In this document: piece after piece, positions 26,008-34,357 of the stretch
Position numbering within the stretch: position 1 is the first letter of the stretch
Layout: every line of letters starts with the position of its first letter
Assembly: GCA_963772065.1 (NCBI GenBank)
Contig: CAVYVZ010000011.1
Span: forward strand, 1 to 64,000
Length of the DNA: 64,000 nucleotides
Reading direction: 5' to 3'
Origin: CAVYVZ01 sp963772065
GTDB lineage: Bacteria > Acidobacteriota > Vicinamibacteria > Vicinamibacterales > UBA2999
Translations under genes and position numbers: made by a program
The notes under the pieces: model-generated
Told to the model about the DNA's origin: nothing
Database searches by the model: none
What the model saw: only the letters and a program-made list of their open reading frames with translations

Positions 26008-27247
26008 GCGATAGCTTTCTCGAACGAGTCACGCCGGAGGTCCGCGGGCGACGACTGAACCGCCTGGCCGAGAATCGACTCGAGCTCTTCGGCGACGGCG
26101 GACCAGTCGTAGCGCGATGCCGTGGTCAGCGCCTGGTCTTCCAGGCGCCGCCGTTCGGGCGCGTCCTGAAGAACACGGGTGACGGCCGTGGCGAACTGAT
26201 CCGCCGTATCCGCCAGCACGATGTCGCGGCCGTTGGTGACGTCGAGCCCTTCGGCGCCAATCGTCGTCGACACGACGGCCTTCGCCGCCGCCATCGCCTC
26301 GTAGATCTTCAAACGTGTACCGCCTCCGACGCGCAGCGGCACGACGAGAGCCGCGGCCCCGTGGAGGTACTCCACCACTGACGGTACGGTTCCCACGATC
26401 TCGATGCTCTCCGAGGCCAGGCGGCGAACGGGCAAGCCTGGATTGCGCCCAACGACCTGGAACCTCGCGCCGGGAACCGCGGCTCGTATCCGAGGCCAGA
26501 TCGCGTCGACGAAATAGTGGACGCCGTCGATGTTCGGCTCCCAGTCCATGGATCCGAGGAAGAGCACGACGGGTTCGGGCGAACTGTTCCGCACAGCTGG
26601 CTTGAACGCCTTCGTATCCACGCCGGTCGGCACGACGGAGATCCGCGACGCGGCAGTCATTCCCGCCATGGCCGCCCTGTCTGCGTCCGACACGGCAAGG
26701 ATGTGCGCGAATCGTCCGACCGCGACGCGCTCGTACCGCTCCATCTTCGCAGCTTCGAGACGATAGACGAGCCTCTTCAGCACGTGGCGCTCGGCAGCGG
26801 CCTGCCGTCGCCACAACATCGACTCCACGTTGTGCTGGAAGAGCACGGTCGGCGTCTGCAGCCGGCTTGGAAAGTTCATCGACGCGGACAGGAAGTCGCA
26901 CACCAGCACGTCGAATCGTCCCGACCGATCCCAATGCGTCACAAGGCGGCTGACCTGCGGCGACGTGAACTTGCTGACGGCGTACGGCGCCCGCCGCAGT
27001 ATTTTCGCGGCGTAGTCGAGCGCGCCCGCAGCGCCGGAGCCATCGGGTGCTCCCGTATGAACGGGTACAGCGTCCGGAAAAGCGCGCACGAGCTGCCGCT
27101 CGTAATCCACATCCCGCGCGCCACCGTAGTACCGAGGAGCGTTACGCGGCTTCGCGCGTCGAGCTCACGGAGGAGATTGAAGGACCGGATCTTCCCGCCA
27201 GTATCGACCGGCAGAAGCTTGCCGGCCTTCACCCAGAGGATCTTCAC
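26004..27247 (-). CDS. Glycosyltransferase family 4 (frame-corrected)
   Basis: About 414 residues, GTG start at 27247 (VKILWVKAGKLLPVDTGGKIRSFNLLREL, a common GT4 opening). The frame is broken at 27129-27132, where GGGTAC appears as GGTAC; with the base restored it reads LLGYYGGARDVDYERQLVRAFPD and continues to 26004. The C-terminal half has the GT-B nucleotide-binding domain: VVLFLGSMDWEPNIDGVHYF, and the donor-site segment ALVVPLRVGGGTRLKIYEAMAAAKAVV. First gene of the minus-strand operon with ATP-grasp, PHP and deacetylase genes. Confidence 0.85.
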
Positions 27248-27262
27248 GACCTCGGCGAGCTG

Positions 27263-27278
27263 AGCAATCGATGTGCCG
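27263..27278 (-). promoter_or_regulatory. Sigma-54 promoter of the minus-strand operon
   Basis: On the minus strand the sequence is CGGCACATCGATTGCT: GGCAC at -24, TTGCT at -12, GG-N10-GC exact. The predicted start is about 27252, only about 5 bases before the GTG at 27247, so the mRNA would be nearly leaderless. Confidence 0.6.
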
Positions 27279-27311
27279 CCGTAACGAGCGAGCGGATCTG
27301 GAAATCAAATG

Positions 27312-27337
27312 CCGTCGGCGGGGCAACAGGCCGACGG
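27312..27337. repeat. Inverted repeat in the divergent promoter region
   Basis: CCGTCGGC at 27312-27319 and its exact complement GCCGACGG at 27330-27337 flank a 10-base loop. It lies between two divergent sigma-54 sites, about 40 and 105 bases from them, and could be an enhancer for the response regulator or an RNA hairpin. Confidence 0.5.
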
Positions 27338-27439
27338 TGGGTAAGCGATTTTCCCTCTAGTGGCGTCGCGATGCCCACGTCCGGCTGAGCCGTTGAGGCA
27401 AACGGGGCCTGGCAGGGCCCACGCGCCTGCTGAACAGCC

Positions 27440-27455
27440 GGGCAGATCCTTTGCA
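27440..27455 (+). promoter_or_regulatory. Sigma-54 promoter before the GT4/heparinase/asparagine-synthetase operon
   Basis: GGGCAGATCCTTTGCA has GG-N10-GC with TTGCA at -12 and GGCA at -24. The predicted start is about 27466, 17 bases before the ATG at 27483. Confidence 0.6.
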
Positions 27456-27482
27456 GTCGGGACGGACGCGCGTCCCAGCCGT

Positions 27483-28619
27483 ATGCGTGTGTCCACGAAT
27501 CCCCCCGCGTCCGAGCACCGCCTCCGCATTGCCATCGTGGCGGCGTCACTGCGTATTCTTGGGGGCCAGGCCGTTCAGGCGCAGCGCCTCCTCGACGGCT
27601 GGAGCCACGATTCCAGCGTCCATGCCTGGCTGGTGCCGATTAATCCGGTTCCACGGGGGAAGCTCGCGGCGCTGGTCCGCGTGAAGTATCTGCGGACGGT
27701 CGTCACCCAACTTCTCTATTGGCCGCTTCTCCTGCGGGAGCTCAGGCGCGCGGACATCGTGCACGTCTTCTCTGCGTCGTACAGCTCGTTCGTCCTGTCG
27801 CCGCTTCCTGCCATCGCGGTTGCCAAGCTGTACGGCAAGCGCGTCATCGTGCACTACCACAGCGGCGAGGCGCCCGACCACTTGCGGCGGTCGGCCCTGG
27901 CGCGGTGGACGCTGAAGCGGGTGGATCGCAATGTCGTCCCGTCGACGTTTCTACGCGACGTGTTCGCCGGGTTCGACATCCCCGCCGATGTGGTGCCGAA
28001 CACGATCGACGTGCGCCGATTTGCCTACCGCGTACGCGAGCCTCTCGCGCCGAGGCTGCTGTCCACGCGCAACCTCGAGCCCCTGTACAACGTCGCCTGC
28101 ACGTTGAGGGCGTTCCGTCGCGTCCAGGAGCGCTATCCGGATGCGACGCTGACGGTCGTCGGCTACGGCTCGGACGCCACGCGGCTCGAGGAGATGGCCG
28201 CTGACCTCGGACTCAGAAACGTCGCCTTCACGGGACTCGTCGCGCCGGGCGCGATCCATAGCTACTACGCCGAGGCCGACATCTACGTCCAGACGCCCTC
28301 AATCGACAACATGCCCAACTCGGTCATCGAGGCGTTTGCCAGCGGACTGCCGGTCGTCGCCACACGCGTGGGCGGCGTGCCTGAGATTCTCACCCACGGT
28401 GTTCACGGGCTGCTGGCCGCCGACAACGACGACGAGGCAATTGCCGCGCACGTCGTGCACCTGCTGGAACACCCCGACGAAGCGCGTCGGATGGCTGCTG
28501 CCGCGCACGAGAGTTGCTCCGCCGGCGAGTGGGCGCGGGTGCGCGAGGCCTGGCTCGCGGTGTATCGATCGCTTACCCCCGCCATCCTTCCACCGTACGT
28601 GCATGAAACGGTTCGATAG
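27483..28619 (+). CDS. Glycosyltransferase family 4
   Basis: A 378-residue GT-B enzyme. The N-terminal half has LRIAIVAASLRILGGQAVQAQRLLDGW and a VIVHYHSGEAPDHLRRS acceptor region. The C-terminal half has NLEPLYNVACTLRAFRRVQERYPDATLTVVGYG and the E-x7-E-type donor site PNSVIEAFASGLPVVATRVGGVPEIL. The ATG at 27483 lies just after the sigma-54 promoter and starts the domain correctly; the frame is open further upstream but without similarity. It overlaps the next gene by 17 bases. Confidence 0.9.
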   Translation: MRVSTNPPASEHRLRIAIVAASLRILGGQAVQAQRLLDGWSHDSSVHAWLVPINPVPRGKLAALVRVKYLRTVVTQLLYWPLLLRELRRADIVHVFSASYSSFVLSPLPAIAVAKLYGKRVIVHYHSGEAPDHLRRSALARWTLKRVDRNVVPSTFLRDVFAGFDIPADVVPNTIDVRRFAYRVREPLAPRLLSTRNLEPLYNVACTLRAFRRVQERYPDATLTVVGYGSDATRLEEMAADLGLRNVAFTGLVAPGAIHSYYAEADIYVQTPSIDNMPNSVIEAFASGLPVVATRVGGVPEILTHGVHGLLAADNDDEAIAAHVVHLLEHPDEARRMAAAAHESCSAGEWARVREAWLAVYRSLTPAILPPYVHETVR

Positions 28620-31212
28620 GCTTCGGAGGATGTCGCGCCGGGAGATCGCGTGGCGAGCGCGCGCGGCGTTCCGGATGCAGCGAGACCGCGCGTTGTTTCG
28701 TCTTCGCAGGCCCACCTGGGATCGGTCGCGCCTGCAAGACGTCCTTTCGCAGGATCTCCTCGACCCGGTGCTGCTGGCGCACCTCCGTCGCCAGGACTGG
28801 GCCGCCGCGCAGCGCACGCTCTTCCGCGCGCTTCAGGCCAGGCCGCGGCTCTTCATCCTGGAGCCGCGCACCGCGCTTGAGCTCCGTCATGAGATCACGC
28901 GGAGGTGGCCAGGCGCTGCGGCCGACGCGTCGACGCGTGCCGACCGAATCATGAGCGGCCGCTACGATCTGCTCGGATATCGCGGCCTGTCATTCGACAC
29001 CGCCGACGGACGTCCCGACTGGCACTTCGATCCGGTGCACCAGCGTCATGCACCGCGGCTGTTCTGGTCCGAGGTGCCGTTTCTCACACCCGAGGTCGGC
29101 GACCACAAGGTGATCTGGGAGCTGAATCGGCACCAGCACTGGATCGCGCTCGGACGCGCACTGTGGTTGACGCGCGATCGCCGCTACGGCTGGGCGATCG
29201 TGTCGGAGCTCGCGAGCTGGATCGACGGCAACCGGCCGTTGGATGGCGTCAACTGGACGAGCGCGCTCGAGCTCGGGTTCCGCTCGCTCTCGTGGATCTG
29301 GGCACTGCACTTCCTCCTTGCCGACACGGGAGAGGGAGCGGCCGGGCCGACCCGCGCGCCGTGGCTCATCGATCTGCTGGTCGCGCTCGACCGCCAGCTC
29401 ACGCACCTCGAGGAAAACCTGTCCTACTACTTCAGCCCGAACACGCACCTCACGGGCGAGGCCTTGGCGCTCTACGTCGCTGGCCTCTCGATGCCCGAGC
29501 TCGGCGCGTCCCGGCGCTGGACCGCGACCGGCCGCCGCATCCTCCTCGCCGAGATCGATCGGCAGATTGGCGGCGATGGCGGCCATGCCGAACGGTCGAC
29601 GCACTACCACCGCTACACGCTCGACTTCTACCTCCTCGCGCTGCTCATGGCGGAGCGATCGAAGGACACCGAGGCGGTCGCACGGTTCACCGACGCCGCC
29701 ACGCGGACGGCCGAGTTCGCACGCGCCATGGCCGACGATCACGGGCGCCTGCCCCTGATTGGCGACGACGATGGCGGCATGCTCTGGCCGATCGCGGGCC
29801 GCGCCTGTGACGACATCCGGGATTCGCTCGCGCTGGCGGCCGTCCTGCTCGGCCGGCCCGACTTTGCGCCGTGGGGCATACCCGAAGAAGTGTTCTGGAT
29901 CGCGGGCCGGACCGCACTCGACCAGGAGCCGTTCATCAACGCCCATCGCACCGACGCCGTGCCGACGGCGTCCCGGGCGCTGACCGATACGGGCTACGTC
30001 GTGGCTCGCGACGCAGCGGGCGGCCATCTCGTGTTCGACATCGGCGCACACGGCTACATGAACGGCGGACATGCGCATGCGGACGCCCTGTCGATCACGC
30101 TGGCCCTGCGTGGACGGCCGCTGCTGATCGATCCGGGCACGTCAACCTACACGATGAACCCGGCCATCCGCGATCGTCTCCGCCGTACCGCGAATCACAA
30201 CACCCTCACGCTCGACGGACAGTCAGCGTCCATCCCGTCCGGGCCGTTCCATTGGTACTCGCGCACCGACGCGCAAGCGGGCGCCTGGCGGCGCAACGCC
30301 CGGTTCGACTGGGCCGAGGGCTGGCATGACGGGTTCGGCGCCCATCGTCATCGGCGCAACGTGTTCCGTGCCGGCGCCGGATGGCTGATCGTCGACGAAG
30401 TGCTCGGCCACGGCCGGCATGCGGCGGACCTGCACTGGCACTTCGATCCGGCGTGGAGCGTCGTGTCCGAGACGGCAACCACCCTTCGCGCGCACCACTT
30501 CGGTGATCACGCCTCGATCTGGATCGCGCACGACGCCGCCGTCGTGGCGCTGATGCACGGCGACGAGGAGTCGGGCCTCGGGTGGTTCGCGCCGGCATAC
30601 GGCACGCTCATTCCGACGTGGACGGCGCGCATGTCGCAGGCGGGAACGGCGCCCTTTTCATTCGTGACGTGGTTCGCGGCGAGCGCCGTGCCTCCATCGC
30701 TCGCGCGGCTCGCCACGAACTGCGATCCCGGCGGGGGCGCCGCGATTGGCGTGAGCATTCTCCAGGAGGCCGTCACCTACATCACGATGGTACGCGGCGG
30801 CGAACCGGCCGTCCGCGACACGCGCAGCTGCGACGTCGGCCGCTATCACACCGATGCGCGGCTGCTGCACTACGCGTCGGCGGGCGGCCGCCTGCGCACG
30901 CTTGCCGCCTGCGATGCGCATCACGTGCTCGCGCTGCACGAAGGGTGGCTCAGCGTCGCATGCGACGCCCCGATGGCCGACTTGTCGATCGACGTCGCGG
31001 ACGAGCGCATCGACGTCTGGTCCTCGTCACCCGGTCCGCGGCTGCGGATCGAGGGCGCCCTCGTCGGGGCAAGCCATGCGATCGGGTTGAACGGCCGGAC
31101 GCTCCCGGCCTACGCCTGGGAGCGCGCCGACTCCGTCGTTGCGTTTGGATCGGACTGGGGAGAACCAGGAAGGACGCTGGCATGTGTGGCATCACCGGTT
31201 TCGCAGATCTGA
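28603..31212 (+). CDS. Heparinase II/III family protein (polysaccharide lyase-like)
   Basis: An 869-residue protein. The N-terminal half is an alpha/alpha toroid domain (WELNRHQHWIALGRALWLT, then NLSYYFSPNTHLTGEALALYVAG). The C-terminal half is the beta-sandwich lyase domain with the heparinase II/III signature GYMNGGHAHADALSITLALRGRPLLIDPGT. No signal peptide is seen, as in many EPS-locus members of this family. Such proteins cleave uronic-acid glycans by beta-elimination and include alginate lyases, which fits the AlgD-type dehydrogenase at 37983. It overlaps the next gene by 31 bases. Confidence 0.87.
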   Translation: MKRFDRLRRMSRREIAWRARAAFRMQRDRALFRLRRPTWDRSRLQDVLSQDLLDPVLLAHLRRQDWAAAQRTLFRALQARPRLFILEPRTALELRHEITRRWPGAAADASTRADRIMSGRYDLLGYRGLSFDTADGRPDWHFDPVHQRHAPRLFWSEVPFLTPEVGDHKVIWELNRHQHWIALGRALWLTRDRRYGWAIVSELASWIDGNRPLDGVNWTSALELGFRSLSWIWALHFLLADTGEGAAGPTRAPWLIDLLVALDRQLTHLEENLSYYFSPNTHLTGEALALYVAGLSMPELGASRRWTATGRRILLAEIDRQIGGDGGHAERSTHYHRYTLDFYLLALLMAERSKDTEAVARFTDAATRTAEFARAMADDHGRLPLIGDDDGGMLWPIAGRACDDIRDSLALAAVLLGRPDFAPWGIPEEVFWIAGRTALDQEPFINAHRTDAVPTASRALTDTGYVVARDAAGGHLVFDIGAHGYMNGGHAHADALSITLALRGRPLLIDPGTSTYTMNPAIRDRLRRTANHNTLTLDGQSASIPSGPFHWYSRTDAQAGAWRRNARFDWAEGWHDGFGAHRHRRNVFRAGAGWLIVDEVLGHGRHAADLHWHFDPAWSVVSETATTLRAHHFGDHASIWIAHDAAVVALMHGDEESGLGWFAPAYGTLIPTWTARMSQAGTAPFSFVTWFAASAVPPSLARLATNCDPGGGAAIGVSILQEAVTYITMVRGGEPAVRDTRSCDVGRYHTDARLLHYASAGGRLRTLAACDAHHVLALHEGWLSVACDAPMADLSIDVADERIDVWSSSPGPRLRIEGALVGASHAIGLNGRTLPAYAWERADSVVAFGSDWGEPGRTLACVASPVSQI

Positions 31213-33080
31213 CGGCTTCCGCATCCCGCCCGGGGGACGCCGACCGATCGCGCATCACGACGATGTGCGGCGTGATGCGCCATCGCGGGCCGGACGATGA
31301 AGGCGTGCATCTCGAGCCGGGCGTCGGTCTGGGCATGCGGCGCCTGAGCATCATCGATCTGTCCACCGGCAACCAGCCGATTCACAACGAGGACAAGACG
31401 ATCTGGGTCGTGTTCAACGGCGAGATCTACAACTATCGCGAGCTGCGGCAGGCTCTCGACGCACGCGGGCATCGCTTCTACACCGCCTCCGACACCGAAA
31501 CGATCGTTCACGGGTACGAGGAGTGGGGCGAAAAGGTGTTCGCGAAGCTGCGCGGCATGTTCGGGATCGCGCTCTGGGACGGCCGGACGCGGACATTGCT
31601 CCTGGCGCGCGATCGCGCCGGCATCAAACCGCTCTACTTCGCGCAGGCGGCCGGCCGTCTGTACTTCGGCTCCGAGGCGAAGTGCCTCCTCGTGAACCCG
31701 GAAGTCGACCGGCAGCTCGACGCGGCCGCCCTCGACCACTACCTTGCGTACCAGTACACGCCGCGTGACGGCTCGATCTTCCGCGGGATCCACAAGCTGC
31801 GGCCCGGGCACTACCTCAAGGCGGCGGCAGGCTCCGTCACGACCGAGCAGTACTGGGAGCTTCCGGTCGATCGCGCGCGCCCCGCCAAGGAATGCGACGA
31901 GCGCGAAGTCATCGGAGAGCTGCGCAACGTCCTGGCCGACGCCGTGGAATCGCACATGATGTCGGACGTGCCGCTCGGCGCGTTCCTCTCCGGCGGAATC
32001 GACTCGAGCCTCGTGGTGGCGCTCATGGCGCAGGCGTCGAGCCGGCCCGTCAAGACCTTCTCAATCGGCTTCGACGAGGCGCAGTTCGACGAGCTGCCGC
32101 ACGCGCGGCGCGTGGCACAACACCTCGGCACCGATCACCACGAGCTCGTGGTGCGGCCGGACGCGCTCGGCATCCTCGATCGCGTCGTGTGGCACTTCGA
32201 CGAGCCGTTCGCGGACTCGTCCGCGATTCCGACCTGGTATGTCTCGGAGATGGCCCGCCGTCACGTCACGGTCGTGCTCTCGGGCGATGGCGGCGACGAG
32301 CTCTTCGGCGGATACACGCGGTACCTGCCGCACCCGCGCGTCGAGTCGTTCGATCGCCTCGCGCCGGGTGTGGGTCGCGCCATTGCCGCGGCCACCTGGC
32401 GTGCATTGCCCCACGGCGCGCGCGGAAAGAACTTCCTTCGTCACGTCGCGCGCGATCCCGAGGGCCGGTACGTCGATTCGATGACCTTCTACCATGCGGA
32501 TGAGCGGCGGGCGCTCTTGTCGCCGATGCTTCGCGCGGAGATCGGCGACTGGAACGCCGAGCGGCACTTCAGCGCACCATTCCAGCGTTTCCGTGGGTTG
32601 CCCCTTGAAGCGCAGCTGATGGCGTTCGACTTCGAGACGTATCTGCCCGAGGATTGCCTGGTGAAAGTCGATCGCATGAGCATGGCCCACTCGATCGAGT
32701 CCCGCGTGCCGCTCCTGGATCACCTCGTCATCGAGTTCGCGGCGTCGCTGCCGGCCGCGGTCAAGATGCCGGGCGGCCGGCTCAAGCACCTGCTGAAAGA
32801 GCTCGCCTTTACGCTCGTGCCGCGCGAGATTCTCGACCGGCCCAAGCAGGGCTTTGCCGTGCCCGTCGGGCAATGGTTCCGCGGCGCGCTGCGTGACGCG
32901 TTTGGCGACATTCTCGGCGCGCCTCTCACGCGCCAGCGCGGCTACTTCAACTCAGCCTTCGTGGATCGGGTGGTCGCCGAGCATCTGTCCGGGCGCCGGG
33001 ATCACACGACGAAGCTGTGGATGCTGCTCGTATTCGAGCTCTGGCATCGTCAGTACATCGATCACGCGGTCGCGGCGTGA
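31182..33080 (+). CDS. Asparagine synthetase (glutamine-hydrolysing) family protein, AsnB-type 1
   Basis: A 632-residue amidotransferase. Cys2 (MCGITGF) is the glutaminase nucleophile after Met removal; RHRGPDDEG and NGEIYNYRELR are class II glutaminase motifs. The synthetase domain has the PPi loop FLSGGIDSSLVVAL and VVLSGDGGDELFGGYTRY. All key residues are present. Members in polysaccharide loci often amidate the carboxylate of uronic acids and do not make asparagine, which is the likelier job here (inference). The start codon lies inside the lyase gene in another frame. Confidence 0.9.
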   Translation: MCGITGFADLTASASRPGDADRSRITTMCGVMRHRGPDDEGVHLEPGVGLGMRRLSIIDLSTGNQPIHNEDKTIWVVFNGEIYNYRELRQALDARGHRFYTASDTETIVHGYEEWGEKVFAKLRGMFGIALWDGRTRTLLLARDRAGIKPLYFAQAAGRLYFGSEAKCLLVNPEVDRQLDAAALDHYLAYQYTPRDGSIFRGIHKLRPGHYLKAAAGSVTTEQYWELPVDRARPAKECDEREVIGELRNVLADAVESHMMSDVPLGAFLSGGIDSSLVVALMAQASSRPVKTFSIGFDEAQFDELPHARRVAQHLGTDHHELVVRPDALGILDRVVWHFDEPFADSSAIPTWYVSEMARRHVTVVLSGDGGDELFGGYTRYLPHPRVESFDRLAPGVGRAIAAATWRALPHGARGKNFLRHVARDPEGRYVDSMTFYHADERRALLSPMLRAEIGDWNAERHFSAPFQRFRGLPLEAQLMAFDFETYLPEDCLVKVDRMSMAHSIESRVPLLDHLVIEFAASLPAAVKMPGGRLKHLLKELAFTLVPREILDRPKQGFAVPVGQWFRGALRDAFGDILGAPLTRQRGYFNSAFVDRVVAEHLSGRRDHTTKLWMLLVFELWHRQYIDHAVAA

Positions 33081-33174
33081 GTAATCGGGTTCCCATCTAC
33101 GCCCGTTCGCATTCCATCGACGCGCGTTTACTCACGTCCGAGCGAAGGGAATCGGCAAATTAGGGCAAATCTGC

Positions 33175-33190
33175 TGGCACTTCGCTTGCT
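33175..33190 (+). promoter_or_regulatory. Sigma-54 promoter before the second AsnB-like operon
   Basis: TGGCACTTCGCTTGCT is a near-perfect RpoN site (TGGCAC at -24, TTGCT at -12, GG-N10-GC). The transcript should begin about 33201, at or just before the GTG at 33203. The rest of the gap 33081-33202 shows no other feature. Confidence 0.8.
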
Positions 33191-33202
33191 CAACTGGCGG
33201 CC

Positions 33203-34357
33203 GTGCGGCAGAGGCTCCCCGTCCCCATTGCGCTCGTCCTGAACAGCTTCAATGCGGGCGGGACCGAGCACCAGATGACCGAGCTCATCTGTCGCCTGGA
33301 TCGACGCCTGTTCGACGTACATGTCGCCTGCCTTTCGAGTCGCGGGGTTCTCCGCGCGCGCCTCGAAGCCGCTTCTATCAACCCGACGGAGTTTCCGCTG
33401 CGCTCGCTGAAGTCGTTCGACACCGTTCGCCAGCTGCGCCGGTTCGTCCGCTGGTGCCAGGACCGGCAGGTGCGCGTCGTCCACGCCTGTGATTTCTACT
33501 CGAACGTCTTCGCGCTTCCGGCCGCGACGATCGCACGCGTGCCGATCCGCGTCGGCAGCCGGCGCGACGTGACGATCCCGGACCGGTCGCCGGGACAGAT
33601 GCTGCTTCAGCGCCTCTCCTATCAGCTCGCGCACCGGGTGATCGCCAACTCCTCGGCCGCGGCCGAGCGGCTGATCGAAGAGGGCGTGCATCCCGCGAAG
33701 GTCGTCACGATTTCCAACGGCCTCGACGTCGACCGCTTCGCGGCGCGAAAACATCGGGCCTCGCCGAGGGGGCCGCGGGTCGTGACAACCGTCGCGAATC
33801 TCCGCCCCGGCAAAGGCCACGACGTGCTGCTCAGGGCGGCCGCGCGCCTGGTCCGCCGGGTGCCTGGCATCCGGTTTCGAATCATCGGTGACGGCCCGCG
33901 GCGCCGCGATCTCCAGCGCCAGGCTGTGGCCCTTCGGATCTCGTCGCACGTCGACTTCCTCGGGTATCGGAGCGACGTTCCGGAGTTGTTGCGCAGCAGC
34001 GACGTCTTTGCGCTGCCCTCGCTCATGGAGGCATCGCCGAACGCGCTGCTCGAAGCCATGGCAGCCGGCGTGCCCATCGTGGCCACACACGTCGGCGGCA
34101 TCCCGGAAGCCATCGAGCACGAGCGCAGCGGCATCCTCGTGCCTCCTGGCGACGACCGTGCGCTGGCGGCGGGGATCGCGCGCCTGATGAAGCGGCCGCA
34201 GACTGCGGCGCGGCTGGCGGACGCGGCGCGACAGAGCGCGGCGTCGCGGTTCTCGTTCGATCGCATGGTGCGGGAGTTCCAGCAGCTCTACTTCGACGAG
34301 CTGGCGGCGCGGGTGGCGCCGGAGGCGCTGACGTGGGCGGCATCATCGGGAAACTGA
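33203..34357 (+). CDS. Glycosyltransferase family 4
   Basis: A 384-residue GT-B enzyme: PIALVLNSFNAGGTEHQMTELICRLDRRLF at the start, IPIR-type SRRDVTIPD near residue 115, and the donor site SLMEASPNALLEAMAAGVPIVATHVGGIPEAI. The only sensible start is the GTG at 33203, which coincides with the predicted transcript start of the sigma-54 promoter, so translation may be leaderless. It overlaps the following asparagine-synthetase-like gene by 25 bases. Confidence 0.88.
   Translation: MRQRLPVPIALVLNSFNAGGTEHQMTELICRLDRRLFDVHVACLSSRGVLRARLEAASINPTEFPLRSLKSFDTVRQLRRFVRWCQDRQVRVVHACDFYSNVFALPAATIARVPIRVGSRRDVTIPDRSPGQMLLQRLSYQLAHRVIANSSAAAERLIEEGVHPAKVVTISNGLDVDRFAARKHRASPRGPRVVTTVANLRPGKGHDVLLRAAARLVRRVPGIRFRIIGDGPRRRDLQRQAVALRISSHVDFLGYRSDVPELLRSSDVFALPSLMEASPNALLEAMAAGVPIVATHVGGIPEAIEHERSGILVPPGDDRALAAGIARLMKRPQTAARLADAARQSAASRFSFDRMVREFQQLYFDELAARVAPEALTWAASSGN

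Noticed and set aside
27290..27460. Cyclic-di-GMP riboswitch in the divergent gap
   Set aside because: Some GGCAAAC-like bases are present but the conserved helices are not; the sigma-54 sites explain the region better.
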